From positions 1-64,000 of the forward strand of contig JAJFUB010000143.1 in NCBI GenBank assembly GCA_021372615.1: 64,000 nt of DNA, written 5' to 3'. The translations under genes were made by a program, and so were the position numbers. The DNA comes from a bacterium. Its GTDB lineage: Bacteria; Armatimonadota; Zipacnadia; Zipacnadales; UBA11051. The notes below the pieces were generated by a model. The model was not told where the DNA came from, made no database searches, and saw nothing but the letters and a program-made list of their open reading frames with translations. This document shows positions 51,332 to 58,715 of this stretch, piece after piece (the first letter of the stretch is position 1; every line of letters begins with the position of its first letter).

Positions 51332-52089
51332 TCGCCGCCACCCCCCGGCCCCGGCGGGCCGCAAGCCCCTGCGGCAGCGGCGCGCTGCTGCCGGATCTCG
51401 TCCAGCGGCACGAAGCCCTCCGCCCGCCACGGCCCCTCGATCAGCGACTTGAGGCTGCCGTCGCTATAGAGCACATTCGCGCGGTCGTTGTGCAGGCAGG
51501 ACTGATCGGAGCACAGCGCCGCGCGCGGCGTCTCGTTGTGCGCGCGCCCGGCGCGGTAGTAGTAGGAGGTCCGCAGGGCCTCATCGAGCGCGGCGGGGCC
51601 TGCGCTTCCCGGCGGCGGGCCGCCCTGCGTGAACACGATGGTCGGGGGGCCGGGCGCGAGGCTCTGCGGCGGCGCCGGTGGCGGCGGCGGCGGCGGCCCG
51701 CCTGGTCCCGAGGGGCCCGCCGGTCCGCCTGGTCCGCCTGGTCCGCCCGGCCACCCATCGCCGGGCCCCGCCAGCCCCAGCTTCGGGTTTGCCGGGGCGC
51801 CCATCGGGACGGCGGTGTACGAACTGCTCGGGCACATGAAGACCTTCTCGGTGCCCAAGTAGCGCGGGTATAGCGGCGACAGGTCGTCCGCGGTCGGCGG
51901 GTAGCGGCCGTCGCGGTCGAGGGCGTACAGGCGCAGGGCCTGCCCCATCTGCCACAGGTTGTTCAGGCACGAGCCGCGCCGGGCCTTCTCGCGGGCCTTC
52001 GCAAACACGGGGAAGAGTATCGCCGCCAGGACCGCGATCATCCCGATGACCACAAGCAGCTCAACCTTCGTGAAGCCGCGGCGGGTCAT
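51328..52089 (-). CDS. Type IV prepilin-like protein with Gly/Pro-rich insert
   Basis: 253 residues from the ATG at 52089. Signal GFTKVEL, then [30 protein letters not shown]-like sequence, a signature I associate with Armatimonadota-type pseudopilins. A collagen-like PGGPGGPGG...[10 protein letters not shown] insert (about 110-150) interrupts the globular domain. The DG near the C-terminus ([12 protein letters not shown]) is the usual H-x9-DG position. ATGA overlaps join it to genes on both sides. Confidence 0.85.
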   Translation of the reverse strand: MTRRGFTKVELLVVIGMIAVLAAILFPVFAKAREKARRGSCLNNLWQMGQALRLYALDRDGRYPPTADDLSPLYPRYLGTEKVFMCPSSSYTAVPMGAPANPKLGLAGPGDGWPGGPGGPGGPAGPSGPGGPPPPPPPAPPQSLAPGPPTIVFTQGGPPPGSAGPAALDEALRTSYYYRAGRAHNETPRAALCSDQSCLHNDRANVLYSDGSLKSLIEGPWRAEGFVPLDEIRQQRAAAAGACGPPGPGGGGE

Positions 52090-52730
52090 ATCCGTCCCCC
52101 ATCGCCTTCGTCCGGCGCGTTCTGCGGCGTGAGGTACCCGCGCCCCGACAGCTTCTCCTGCAGCTTGCCCAGCTCCAGCAGGCCGGGGACAGGCCTGCCG
52201 CTGTATCCGTACGACACGCCGGGTGGCCCCGGCTCGGTCGCCTGCTCGAACATGCTGTCCTTCATCCACTTGCCGTGGCCGTCGAGGAACAGGACGTTGC
52301 CGCCCTCGTTGTGCACATCCCGCAAGCGATCGGCCGCGATCCCCTGGTTCGGCGCGTCGTCATCGGACAGGCCGCTCCGGTAGACGTAGTCATAGCCGGG
52401 GCGGGCACTGACGAGCTGCTCGGGCAGTTGCGGCGGGTAGCGCAGGATCTCGTCATCGCGGAGGGTCGGGCAGGTGAGGCAGGCGGGCTCGCCCAGGTAG
52501 CGCGGGTCCAGCAGGGGCGTAAGGTCGTTGTCGGTCGGCGGCAGGTGCCCCCAGTTGTCGGCGGCATACAGCCGCAGCGCCACGCCGATGTTGATGAGGT
52601 TGGTCAGGCAGGAGGCCTGCCGTCCCTTCTCCCGGGCCTTGGCGAAGACGGGGAAGAGGATGGCGGCCAGGATGCAGATGATCGCCCAGACCGTGACCAG
52701 CTCGATGAAAGTGAAGCCCCGGCGGTTCAT
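52086..52730 (-). CDS. Type IV prepilin-like protein
   Basis: 214 residues. Cleavage site GFTFIEL, hydrophobic helix and [16 protein letters not shown] as in the adjacent gene. Ends with the [14 protein letters not shown] segment (H-x9-DG-like). The predicted fold is one alpha-helix plus a beta-sheet, as in GspG. It overlaps both neighbours by 4 bp, consistent with coordinated synthesis of several minor pseudopilins. Confidence 0.87.
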   Translation of the reverse strand: MNRRGFTFIELVTVWAIICILAAILFPVFAKAREKGRQASCLTNLINIGVALRLYAADNWGHLPPTDNDLTPLLDPRYLGEPACLTCPTLRDDEILRYPPQLPEQLVSARPGYDYVYRSGLSDDDAPNQGIAADRLRDVHNEGGNVLFLDGHGKWMKDSMFEQATEPGPPGVSYGYSGRPVPGLLELGKLQEKLSGRGYLTPQNAPDEGDGGRI

Positions 52731-53143
52731 CGCTTGCCAGCCTCCCTGTCCAGCAGCGCGGCCAGTTGCGGCCAGCGCGCCGGCGGTTCCTCGCGCCAAT
52801 CCCCGCCCCGCAGGTTGACCGTCACCACCCGCCGCAGCGGCGTCCCCAGCGCCCGTTCCGCTTGCCCCATCGCCACCAGGCGACCGCCGACCCGCTGCGC
52901 GGCATAGACGCCACGGGGCAGCGCCCCCCGCACCGGCCCCGCCTGCCCCGTCTGCAGCAGCACGGCCACCCCGGCCTCGGCCGCGTACAGGGCCTGCGTG
53001 CCGACCACGGCGCGCTCCGTCTGCGCCCCGGCGAGGCTCAGGGTCATCATGTATGTCATGACCATCAGGAACACTACCAGCAGCACCGAGAGGGCGAAGG
53101 TGAGCGCCACGGCGCCGCGCCGCGAGCGGAGGCGAGGGATCAT
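52727..53143 (-). CDS. PilX/GspK-like minor pseudopilin
   Basis: 138 residues from the ATG at 53143. The start IPRLRSRRGAVALTFALSVLLVVFLMVMTYMM has the hydrophobic helix but no Glu at +5, like GspK-type tip proteins and PilX. AGAQTERAVVGTQALYAAEAGVAVL (about 40-65) is the usual YAAEAG region of PilX/GspK. It is shorter than GspK proper (about 320 residues), so it may be a compact tip subunit. The ATGA link to both neighbours supports operon membership. Confidence 0.78.
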   Translation of the reverse strand: MIPRLRSRRGAVALTFALSVLLVVFLMVMTYMMTLSLAGAQTERAVVGTQALYAAEAGVAVLLQTGQAGPVRGALPRGVYAAQRVGGRLVAMGQAERALGTPLRRVVTVNLRGGDWREEPPARWPQLAALLDREAGKR

Positions 53144-53550
53144 GAGCCCCACCTCCGCCGGCACACGACCGTCGTCAGCGTCTGCGACTTGCCCCGCACG
53201 GTGATGGTGCAGAGGCGGTCGCCGCCGGTGAGGCTGAGCGTGACGCCGGGGAACTCCTCGATGTCGTCGCCGGCCCGGCGGCAGGTGCCGTCGGCTGTCC
53301 GGCTGTAGGTCACGCGCCCCTCGGGGCGCTGCACGATCAGCGGAACCCCGGCGCTGAGCGAGGCCGCCGCGCGCACGTCATCGGCGGCCACATGCAGCAG
53401 GCGCAAGGCCGCGCCGGTCGCCGTCGCCCGCTCCGCCTGCGTCTGCAGCGCGCGGTCCCCGGCGAACATCAGGCGCAAGGTGACGGTTCCCAGCGTCGCC
53501 AGCACCGCCAGCGACACCAGCAACTCGATGAGCGAGGTGCCACGCCTCAT
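53140..53550 (-). CDS. GspJ/PilW-like pseudopilin
   Basis: 136 residues. Cleavage site GTSLIEL (Thr at +1, Glu at +5), hydrophobic helix LVSLAVLATLGTVTLRLMF. Then VAADDVRAAASLSAGVPLIVQR and VTYSRTADGTCRRAGDDIEEF, which fit the GspJ/PilW beta domain. Start at the ATG at 53550, 4-bp overlap with the gene before it. It is part of the minor pseudopilin set that initiates filament assembly. Confidence 0.83.
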   Translation of the reverse strand: MRRGTSLIELLVSLAVLATLGTVTLRLMFAGDRALQTQAERATATGAALRLLHVAADDVRAAASLSAGVPLIVQRPEGRVTYSRTADGTCRRAGDDIEEFPGVTLSLTGGDRLCTITVRGKSQTLTTVVCRRRWGS

Positions 53551-53951
53551 CGCGCCGGCCCCCTTGCGGTCATGACGCGGCTCAGCTCCGTCTGCCCCGC
53601 CGGGCCGTCCCCGGCAGCGGGCCAGAACACACGAACCGTCACGGTCTTCGCGCCCGGCACGGGGCCGGCGGCGACGAGCATCTCGCCCGACGCCCCGGCA
53701 GGCGCGGTGAGGGCGACGGGGTATGTCCCCGGGGCCGGTAGTGCCGCATAGCCGCCCGCCTGCAGGGCCTCCAGCCGCCCCTGGCACATCGCGAAGGCCT
53801 CGGCCCGGCAGGCTTGAGCCGCGGCGAAGCGCTGCCCCTGCACGGCGGCATGGACCACCAGCGTCAGGCAGACGACCGTGAGCCCCAGCGCGACCACGGC
53901 GGAGATCAGGCTGGCGCCACGGCGTTCAGTTGCTGCCCACGGGTGTGTCAC
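53547..53951 (-). CDS. GspI/PilV-like pseudopilin
   Basis: 134 residues starting with GTG at 53951 (GGGAG upstream). The leader ERRGASLISAVVALGLTVVCLTLVV has Ala at +1 and Ser rather than Glu at +5, an unusual minor-pilin signal. The rest (ACRAEAFAMCQGRLEALQAGGYAALPAPGTYPVALTAPAG) has the helix-then-strands order of PilV/GspI proteins. It is the first of seven pseudopilin genes after the ATPase. Confidence 0.75.
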   Translation of the reverse strand: MTHPWAATERRGASLISAVVALGLTVVCLTLVVHAAVQGQRFAAAQACRAEAFAMCQGRLEALQAGGYAALPAPGTYPVALTAPAGASGEMLVAAGPVPGAKTVTVRVFWPAAGDGPAGQTELSRVMTARGPAR

Positions 53952-53966
53952 GGCTACGCTCCCGAT

Positions 53967-55502
53967 CTACCGCGTAGGGCTGCCCAGCACCGCGCGCACC
54001 TCGGCGAGGGTCGTCTCGCCCTGCCGCACCTTGTCCAGCCCCGCGCGCCAGAGCGTCTCGACCGCCCCCTCCGCCGCCAGCGCCTCCAGCTCGTGCGCCG
54101 GCCGCTTGTCGAGGATCGCCCGGCGCAGGGCCTCGTTCACCGGCAGCAGCTCGAACAGGCCGGTGCGTCCCCGGTAGCCGGTGCCCTCGCACGCCTCGCA
54201 CCCGCCCGGCTCGCGCAGCGTCACCCCCGACAGCGCCACGGCCAGCGGGCCCAGGTCGGCCAGGTCCGCCGCCGCCGGCGACGCGGGCCGCGCGCACGAG
54301 GGGCACAGGCGCCGCACGAGGCGCTGCGCCAGCACCGCCGTCACCGACGACACCACCAGGTACGGCTCCAGGCCCATGTCGGTGAGCCGGGCGAAGACGC
54401 CACCGGAATGCGGCGCGTGGATGGTGCTGAAGACCAGGTGTCCGGTCAGGCCCGCCTGCACGGCGATCTCGGCCGTCTCGCGGTCGCGGATCTCGCCCAC
54501 CATGATGACCTGCGGGTCCTGCCGCAGCACGGTGCGCAGGCCCTCGGCGAAGTCCAGGCCCGCGCCGCGGTTGACCTCGGTCTGAGCCACGCCCTCGAGC
54601 CGGAACTCGACCGGCTCCTCGACGGTGCAGAGACTGCGGGGCGGGGTCTGCGCGGCGATGTGCTCCAGGCAGGCGTACATGGTGGTGGACTTGCCCGAAC
54701 CTGCCGGGCCGGTCACGAGCAGACAGCCCCGGGGCTCGGCGCAGAGGGCCGTGACGGCCGCCAGCACGCCCGGCGACATGCCCAGGGCGAGCAGGTCCAC
54801 GACGCGGGTCGCGGGGTCGAAGAGGCGAGCGGTCAGCTTCTCGCCCTCGACGGTCGGCAGGCTGGTGAGGCGAACCTGCACGCTGCGCCCGCCCACGTCA
54901 TAGATGAGGCTGCCGGTTTGCGAGATGCGGCCCGGGTAGGCGGGCATCTGCGCCAGGATCTTCAGCCGCGCCAGCGCCCGCTGGCCCGCCTCCCGCGGCA
55001 GCGTGGCGAGGGTGAGCAGTTGCCCGTCCTTGCGCACGCGCGCCTCGTAGCCCTCGGGGGTGGGGAGCAGATGCAGGTCGGTCACTTCGTGCAGGATCGC
55101 CTGGGCCAGCAGCACCTCGGCCAGCAGCGCCGGCTCGCGGCCAGAGGGCTTCGCGAGGGGCTTGAGGGCGGCGGCGAGGTCCTCGGGCGAGAGGACGCCC
55201 TGGAAGGCGGGCGCGGCGGTCTGCTCGCGCCGCCAGAGGACTTCACCGATCACCTCTTCGGCCCACCGCGCCTGCATCGGGCGCAGCGCCACCACCCACG
55301 GGCTGCGCCCGTCCCCGAAGGTCAGCACCAGGGAGCGGCCGCCATGCGACAGGCCGACCGAGGCGATGTCCTCGTAGCGAGCGGCCTGTGGCGGGGGGCG
55401 CCGCCGCCAGCCGCCGCCGTGGAGGGCCAGGCCCTCGGGCGAGAAGTGCAGGCTGGCTCCGCGTCCCTTCAGTACATCGCTGACGGGCTGGATGACTGCC
55501 AT
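53967..55502 (-). CDS. gspE: Type II secretion / type IV pilus assembly ATPase (GspE/PilB-like)
   Basis: 511 residues. Walker A GPAGSGKST (about 264-272), the Asp box with GEIRDRETAEIA, the His box HLVFSTIHAPHSG and the arginine region are in the order of GspE/PilB ATPases. The tetracysteine zinc element CPSC...CEAC (about 396-440) is present. The N-terminal domain is shorter than in canonical PilB. It powers pseudopilus extension with the F protein encoded just upstream. The gap to the GspF gene is 29 bp. Confidence 0.93.
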   Translation of the reverse strand: MAVIQPVSDVLKGRGASLHFSPEGLALHGGGWRRRPPPQAARYEDIASVGLSHGGRSLVLTFGDGRSPWVVALRPMQARWAEEVIGEVLWRREQTAAPAFQGVLSPEDLAAALKPLAKPSGREPALLAEVLLAQAILHEVTDLHLLPTPEGYEARVRKDGQLLTLATLPREAGQRALARLKILAQMPAYPGRISQTGSLIYDVGGRSVQVRLTSLPTVEGEKLTARLFDPATRVVDLLALGMSPGVLAAVTALCAEPRGCLLVTGPAGSGKSTTMYACLEHIAAQTPPRSLCTVEEPVEFRLEGVAQTEVNRGAGLDFAEGLRTVLRQDPQVIMVGEIRDRETAEIAVQAGLTGHLVFSTIHAPHSGGVFARLTDMGLEPYLVVSSVTAVLAQRLVRRLCPSCARPASPAAADLADLGPLAVALSGVTLREPGGCEACEGTGYRGRTGLFELLPVNEALRRAILDKRPAHELEALAAEGAVETLWRAGLDKVRQGETTLAEVRAVLGSPTR

Positions 55503-55531
55503 CTCGGTCTCCCTCCAGCTTGTCCGACGAA

Positions 55532-56731
55532 CTACGAACTGAGTTCACCCACGATCGCCACCAGCGGCAGGTAGAGCGAGGTGCCGATCCACCCGACGAT
55601 GACGCCCAGGCCAACGATGATCGTCGGCCCTGCCACGAGCAACCACAGGCGCGCCGAGCCGGCCGCGTAGTCAATGTAGTGGCGGGCCAGGCGGTCCAGC
55701 ATCATCGGCAGGTCGCCGCCGGCCTCGGCCGAGGCCACCTGGAACAGCCACGACTCCGGCCAGCGCTGCCACACCCGCAAGGCCTCGCCGAGCGGCGCGC
55801 CCAGGCTCACGCGGTGCGCCGCCTGCTTGGCCGCCAGGGACATGACATTGTTGTCGCTGGCCTCGGCCGCCAGGAGCAGGGCCTGCGGCGTCGGCACCCC
55901 CTGCCGCAGCAGCAGCGCCAGGGACGACGACAGGCGCGCGATCCCCGTGAGCACATCCAGGTTGCCGAAGATCGGCAGCCGCATGCGGAAGAGCTGCACA
56001 TCGAAGTTCCCGCGCAGGGCGCTGCGGCGGGCGCAGTAGACGATGGCCAGCGCCAGCAGCGGCACCACGACCAGGCAGAAGATCCACGGCGCCACATGGG
56101 TGAGCTTCAGCAGGAGCAGCGTGGGGAGCGGGAACTTGTCGTCCGTCATGCCCAGCTCTCTGTAGAGCTGCAGGTACTTCGGCACGATGAACGCGACGAG
56201 GAACAGGACGATGAGTGAGAACCACGTCAGGATCGTGAGGGGGTAGGCGAGGGGCAGGGCCACCTTGGCGACGAGGTGCTCCAGGTCATGCTGCTGCGCG
56301 CCCAGCGCCCGCAGCGCCGCGGCCGGATCGCCGCCCTCCTCACCGGCGCGCACCGCCGCCACGATCATCGGGCGGAACAACCGCGGCTGCCGCGCCATGG
56401 CCTCGTGGAGGCTCAGGCCCTGCTCGACATCGTGCGCCAGCGCCAGCAGCGGCCGGCGCGCCGCGGCGGACATGTCGCCCGCCAGCAGCAGCAGCGCCCG
56501 CGGCAGCGGGACGCCCTCCTCAAGGAGGTTGGCGAGTTGCTCGTAGAGCGAGGGGAGCAGCGCCCGCAGCCTGACCGTGGGCTTCAGCTCCCGCGTCGGC
56601 TCGGCGGAGCCGCAATCCACCACCGTCACGCGCTCGGCCCGAAGCTCCAGCAGGAGCGCCGGCAAGTCGCTCGCCTCGGCGATCTCCCGAACGCGAGGCG
56701 CCTGAAACGTCGTGTACCAGAACCGGCCCAT
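55532..56731 (-). CDS. gspF: Type II secretion / pilus inner-membrane platform protein (GspF/PilC-like)
   Basis: 399 residues with two GspF repeats: LYEQLANLLEEGVPLPRAL (about 80-98) and IARLSSSLALLLRQGVPTPQAL (about 260-280), each followed by membrane segments. The N-terminal part (GRFWYTTFQAPR) matches the cytoplasmic domain. The ATG at 56731 is preceded by GGGGAGGG. It opens the operon F-E-pseudopilins. GspD, C, L and M or PilM-Q are not in the window, so the outer-membrane partner must be encoded elsewhere. Confidence 0.93.
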   Translation of the reverse strand: MGRFWYTTFQAPRVREIAEASDLPALLLELRAERVTVVDCGSAEPTRELKPTVRLRALLPSLYEQLANLLEEGVPLPRALLLLAGDMSAAARRPLLALAHDVEQGLSLHEAMARQPRLFRPMIVAAVRAGEEGGDPAAALRALGAQQHDLEHLVAKVALPLAYPLTILTWFSLIVLFLVAFIVPKYLQLYRELGMTDDKFPLPTLLLLKLTHVAPWIFCLVVVPLLALAIVYCARRSALRGNFDVQLFRMRLPIFGNLDVLTGIARLSSSLALLLRQGVPTPQALLLAAEASDNNVMSLAAKQAAHRVSLGAPLGEALRVWQRWPESWLFQVASAEAGGDLPMMLDRLARHYIDYAAGSARLWLLVAGPTIIVGLGVIVGWIGTSLYLPLVAIVGELSS

Positions 56732-56955
56732 GGCGCGACCCTCCCCGGGGTGGTGCGGGCTCACTCGTGATCTGACACGGTCAGGATAACAATGCGCCGG
56801 ACGGGAGGTTCCACCGGATGCGGGGCGCGCTCCGGCAAGAGTCCTGTAGACTGGCAGGCCGAACCGAACAGGCAGCGGGGCCGGGGACGTGCCGCCGACT
56901 TCTTTCTTTTCACACACCACAGGGGGGGCCTGCAGCCGTGCAGCCCAGGGCCCGC

Positions 56956-57030
56956 GTGGGCCGGGACATCCTGGACCGGCCCCCGACCGCAGCTCCTGCA
57001 GTGCAGGGGGGTAGGCAAGTAAAAGAAAAG
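56956..57030 (+). repeat. Direct repeat copy 1 with poly-G and A-rich tail
   Basis: Its first 26 bases are identical to 57341-57366. Then comes a short hairpin segment, GGGGGGTAGG and an A/G-rich tail (AAAAGAAAAG, ending 57030). Confidence 0.7.
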
Positions 57031-57127
57031 TACAGATATATATCTATATTATATTTTATTCCTGCATAGGAGGGGCTGGGGACATGCAGGCAGTGCTGGC
57101 CCGCGAGGGGAGAACGGGGGAGTGACT

Positions 57128-57411
57128 CTTTTCTCACACACCCACCCCCCGTTGCGCGGCGATGCAGGCGAGCGATCAGCGGCCGACGCTGAAGGCTATC
57201 CCCAGGCAGGGGGGTGTGGGAACGGGGTAGCCCGAGGTGCTGCGGGAGCCGCGTGGGACCGGCCGCGTGGGCCATGTATATATACACCCCCCCCAGGCAG
57301 CCCTGAGAGCGGCGGTTGCGGGCCAGGCCGGGAGAGCCGTGTGGGCCGGGACATCCTGGACCGGCCAGCAGCCGCTGCCCCGGCAGGGGGGGTAGGTGTG
57401 TGAGAAGAAAG
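57128..57411. repeat. Element with inverted purine/pyrimidine ends
   Basis: The left end CTTTTCTCACACACCCACCCCCC (57128-57150, described as a 23-base pyrimidine tract) is the inverse of the right end at 57386-57411. The shared core TTCTCACACACC(T/C)ACCCCCC differs at one position. The interior includes CATGTATATATACACCCC near 57272-57292 and the second copy of the 26-base repeat (57341-57366). The right end stops 10 bp short of the PP2C stop codon. Confidence 0.6.
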
Positions 57412-57421
57412 CTGCCGGGGG

Positions 57422-58570
57422 TCAGGCGTACTCGATGGTGACCAGCTTGCCCATCTGCCGGAGCTTCTCGGCCAGTAGGGGGACGATGTGGCTGCGGGTG
57501 AGTAGGCCGCGCTGGCGGAAGGTGATGTCGCCATGCGCCGGGTTGCGGGCCTGGCCGAACAGGAAGTGGATGCGGTCGGCGTCGCGCAGCAACTGCTGCA
57601 GCTCGGCCACGCCCGTCTCCTCCTCCAGCATGGCGGGGTCTTCGTCCAGCACGTTGTAGACCTGGTTGAGGGTGATGGCGCCCTCGGTGACCAGGTCCAC
57701 CTCGTCGAGGTAGTAGCGGGGCGGGGCCAGGTGGCTGGGAACGTCCTGCTGCACGGACAGCGGGTGGCCCAGGTAGTCGGCCACGATCTCGGCGGTGGTG
57801 GAGCCGGCCACGACCTTCCAGCCCTCCATGAGCAGGAAGCGGTGGACGATCTCGCGGTCCTGCATGCGGTTGGCGGGCGGGCCGGTAAAGATGTTGAGGG
57901 TCTTGCCCCGGCGCGCCAGCGCCATGGCCACCGTCACGTCGTCCCCGCCGACGCCCTCCCACAGGGCGCGGGCCCGCTCGTGGATGGCGCGGGGCAGCTC
58001 CCGCAGCGGCGTGCGCTCGGACAGCAGCTCGGTCAGGTGGTGCTGCACGCCCTCCACGCGCCAGCCCAGCCGCTGGCTCAGGCCCAGGCCCGCCTGCGTC
58101 ACGCCGTCGCTGACGACGATGAGGCCGTCGCCGGGCGCGAGCTGCAGTTGGGCCTCGCCGATGAGCGCGTTCTCGACGGTGTGGGTGCGCTGGGGCAACA
58201 GGGTGGCGTGGTTGGCGGTGACGAAGAGCGGCTGGGGCATCTCGTAGGTCAGCACCGTGGCCTGCCCGTCGTTGAGCACGCGGACGACGGTGAAGCAGGC
58301 GTACGGCAGGTCGGTGCCGCGCACGTGGATCATCTCGCGCACGAGGCTGGCAAAGGCCCGCCGCAAGGAGGCGCCCCCGCGCAGGGCCTCCAGCAGCCGC
58401 GAGGCGCACATCGTGGCCGCGAGGTTGGCCTTGATGCCCGAGCCCAGGCCGTCGCACAGCACGAGTGTCGTAGCCGCCGGCGAGCGGTCGGAGGCCACGA
58501 CATCCCCGCACGGGGAGCCGGGGTGCTTGGACGACTGGGCCTGCAGGATGTCTACGTGGGTGTAGGCCAT
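57422..58570 (-). CDS. SpoIIE-type PP2C phosphatase linked to sensory hydrogenase
   Basis: 382 residues. PP2C metal-binding motifs: VLCDGLGSG (Asp40), VVSDGVTQAG (about 158) and GGDDVTVAMA (about 212). The remaining 165 residues (from about GKTLNIFTGPP) form a second conserved domain seen in phosphatases next to [FeFe]-hydrogenase sensors. Such enzymes usually dephosphorylate an anti-anti-sigma-type or Ser/Thr-phosphorylated partner. It follows HydS on the minus strand. No clear ribosome-binding site precedes the ATG; the segment before it holds a poly-G motif (58590-58595). Confidence 0.88.
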   Translation of the reverse strand: MAYTHVDILQAQSSKHPGSPCGDVVASDRSPAATTLVLCDGLGSGIKANLAATMCASRLLEALRGGASLRRAFASLVREMIHVRGTDLPYACFTVVRVLNDGQATVLTYEMPQPLFVTANHATLLPQRTHTVENALIGEAQLQLAPGDGLIVVSDGVTQAGLGLSQRLGWRVEGVQHHLTELLSERTPLRELPRAIHERARALWEGVGGDDVTVAMALARRGKTLNIFTGPPANRMQDREIVHRFLLMEGWKVVAGSTTAEIVADYLGHPLSVQQDVPSHLAPPRYYLDEVDLVTEGAITLNQVYNVLDEDPAMLEEETGVAELQQLLRDADRIHFLFGQARNPAHGDITFRQRGLLTRSHIVPLLAEKLRQMGKLVTIEYA

Positions 58571-58589
58571 CGGTGTTCACTGCCCCGAC

Positions 58590-58618
58590 GGGGGGTACCC
58601 CTGTGAAAAAAGAAAAGT
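58590..58618 (+). repeat. Third copy of poly-G / A-rich motif upstream of phosphatase gene
   Basis: GGGGGGTACC then CTGTGAAAAAAGAAAAGTG, preceded by CCCCGAC. It resembles the right ends at 57386-57411 and 57006-57030 in sequence order (poly-G, TA, then A/G-rich), so the phosphatase gene is bracketed by two copies in the same orientation. Confidence 0.5.
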
Positions 58619-58690
58619 GAAGACAGAAGAGGGAAGGCCGGCGCGGGCCGGGCCCCACTGCTGCCAGTAGCGCGGGCCCCACGATCCTCC

Positions 58691-58715
58691 GTAGCGCGGG
58701 CGGCCTCGCCCGCGC
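58691..58715. repeat. One-arm nested-palindrome repeat, GGCTCGCC-core type
   Basis: GTAG followed by GCGCGGGCG-GCCT-CGCCCGCGC. It ends at the base next to the hydS stop codon. Confidence 0.75.

Larger units (their letters stand above)
56732..57421. other. 690-bp gene-free region rich in poly-G and polypyrimidine tracts
   Basis: Located between the GspF gene and the PP2C gene, both minus strand. It contains many runs of six to nine G or C, an AT island at 57031-57060 with palindrome AGATATATATCT, a hairpin CCTGCAT/ATGCAGG (57061-57090), and two repeated right ends (next entries). Long open frames across it have unbiased Pro/Gly/Arg composition and no family features. No promoter was confidently found. 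Confidence 0.6.

Noticed and set aside
58590-58618. Second Rex-like site upstream of the phosphatase gene
   Set aside because: CTGTGAAAAAAGAAAAGTG lacks the inverted TCACA half, so the palindrome fails.
56910-58682. 590-residue minus-strand frame through the PP2C gene and the G-rich region
   Set aside because: It overlaps the PP2C gene in another register and consists of Pro/Arg/Gly-rich sequence.
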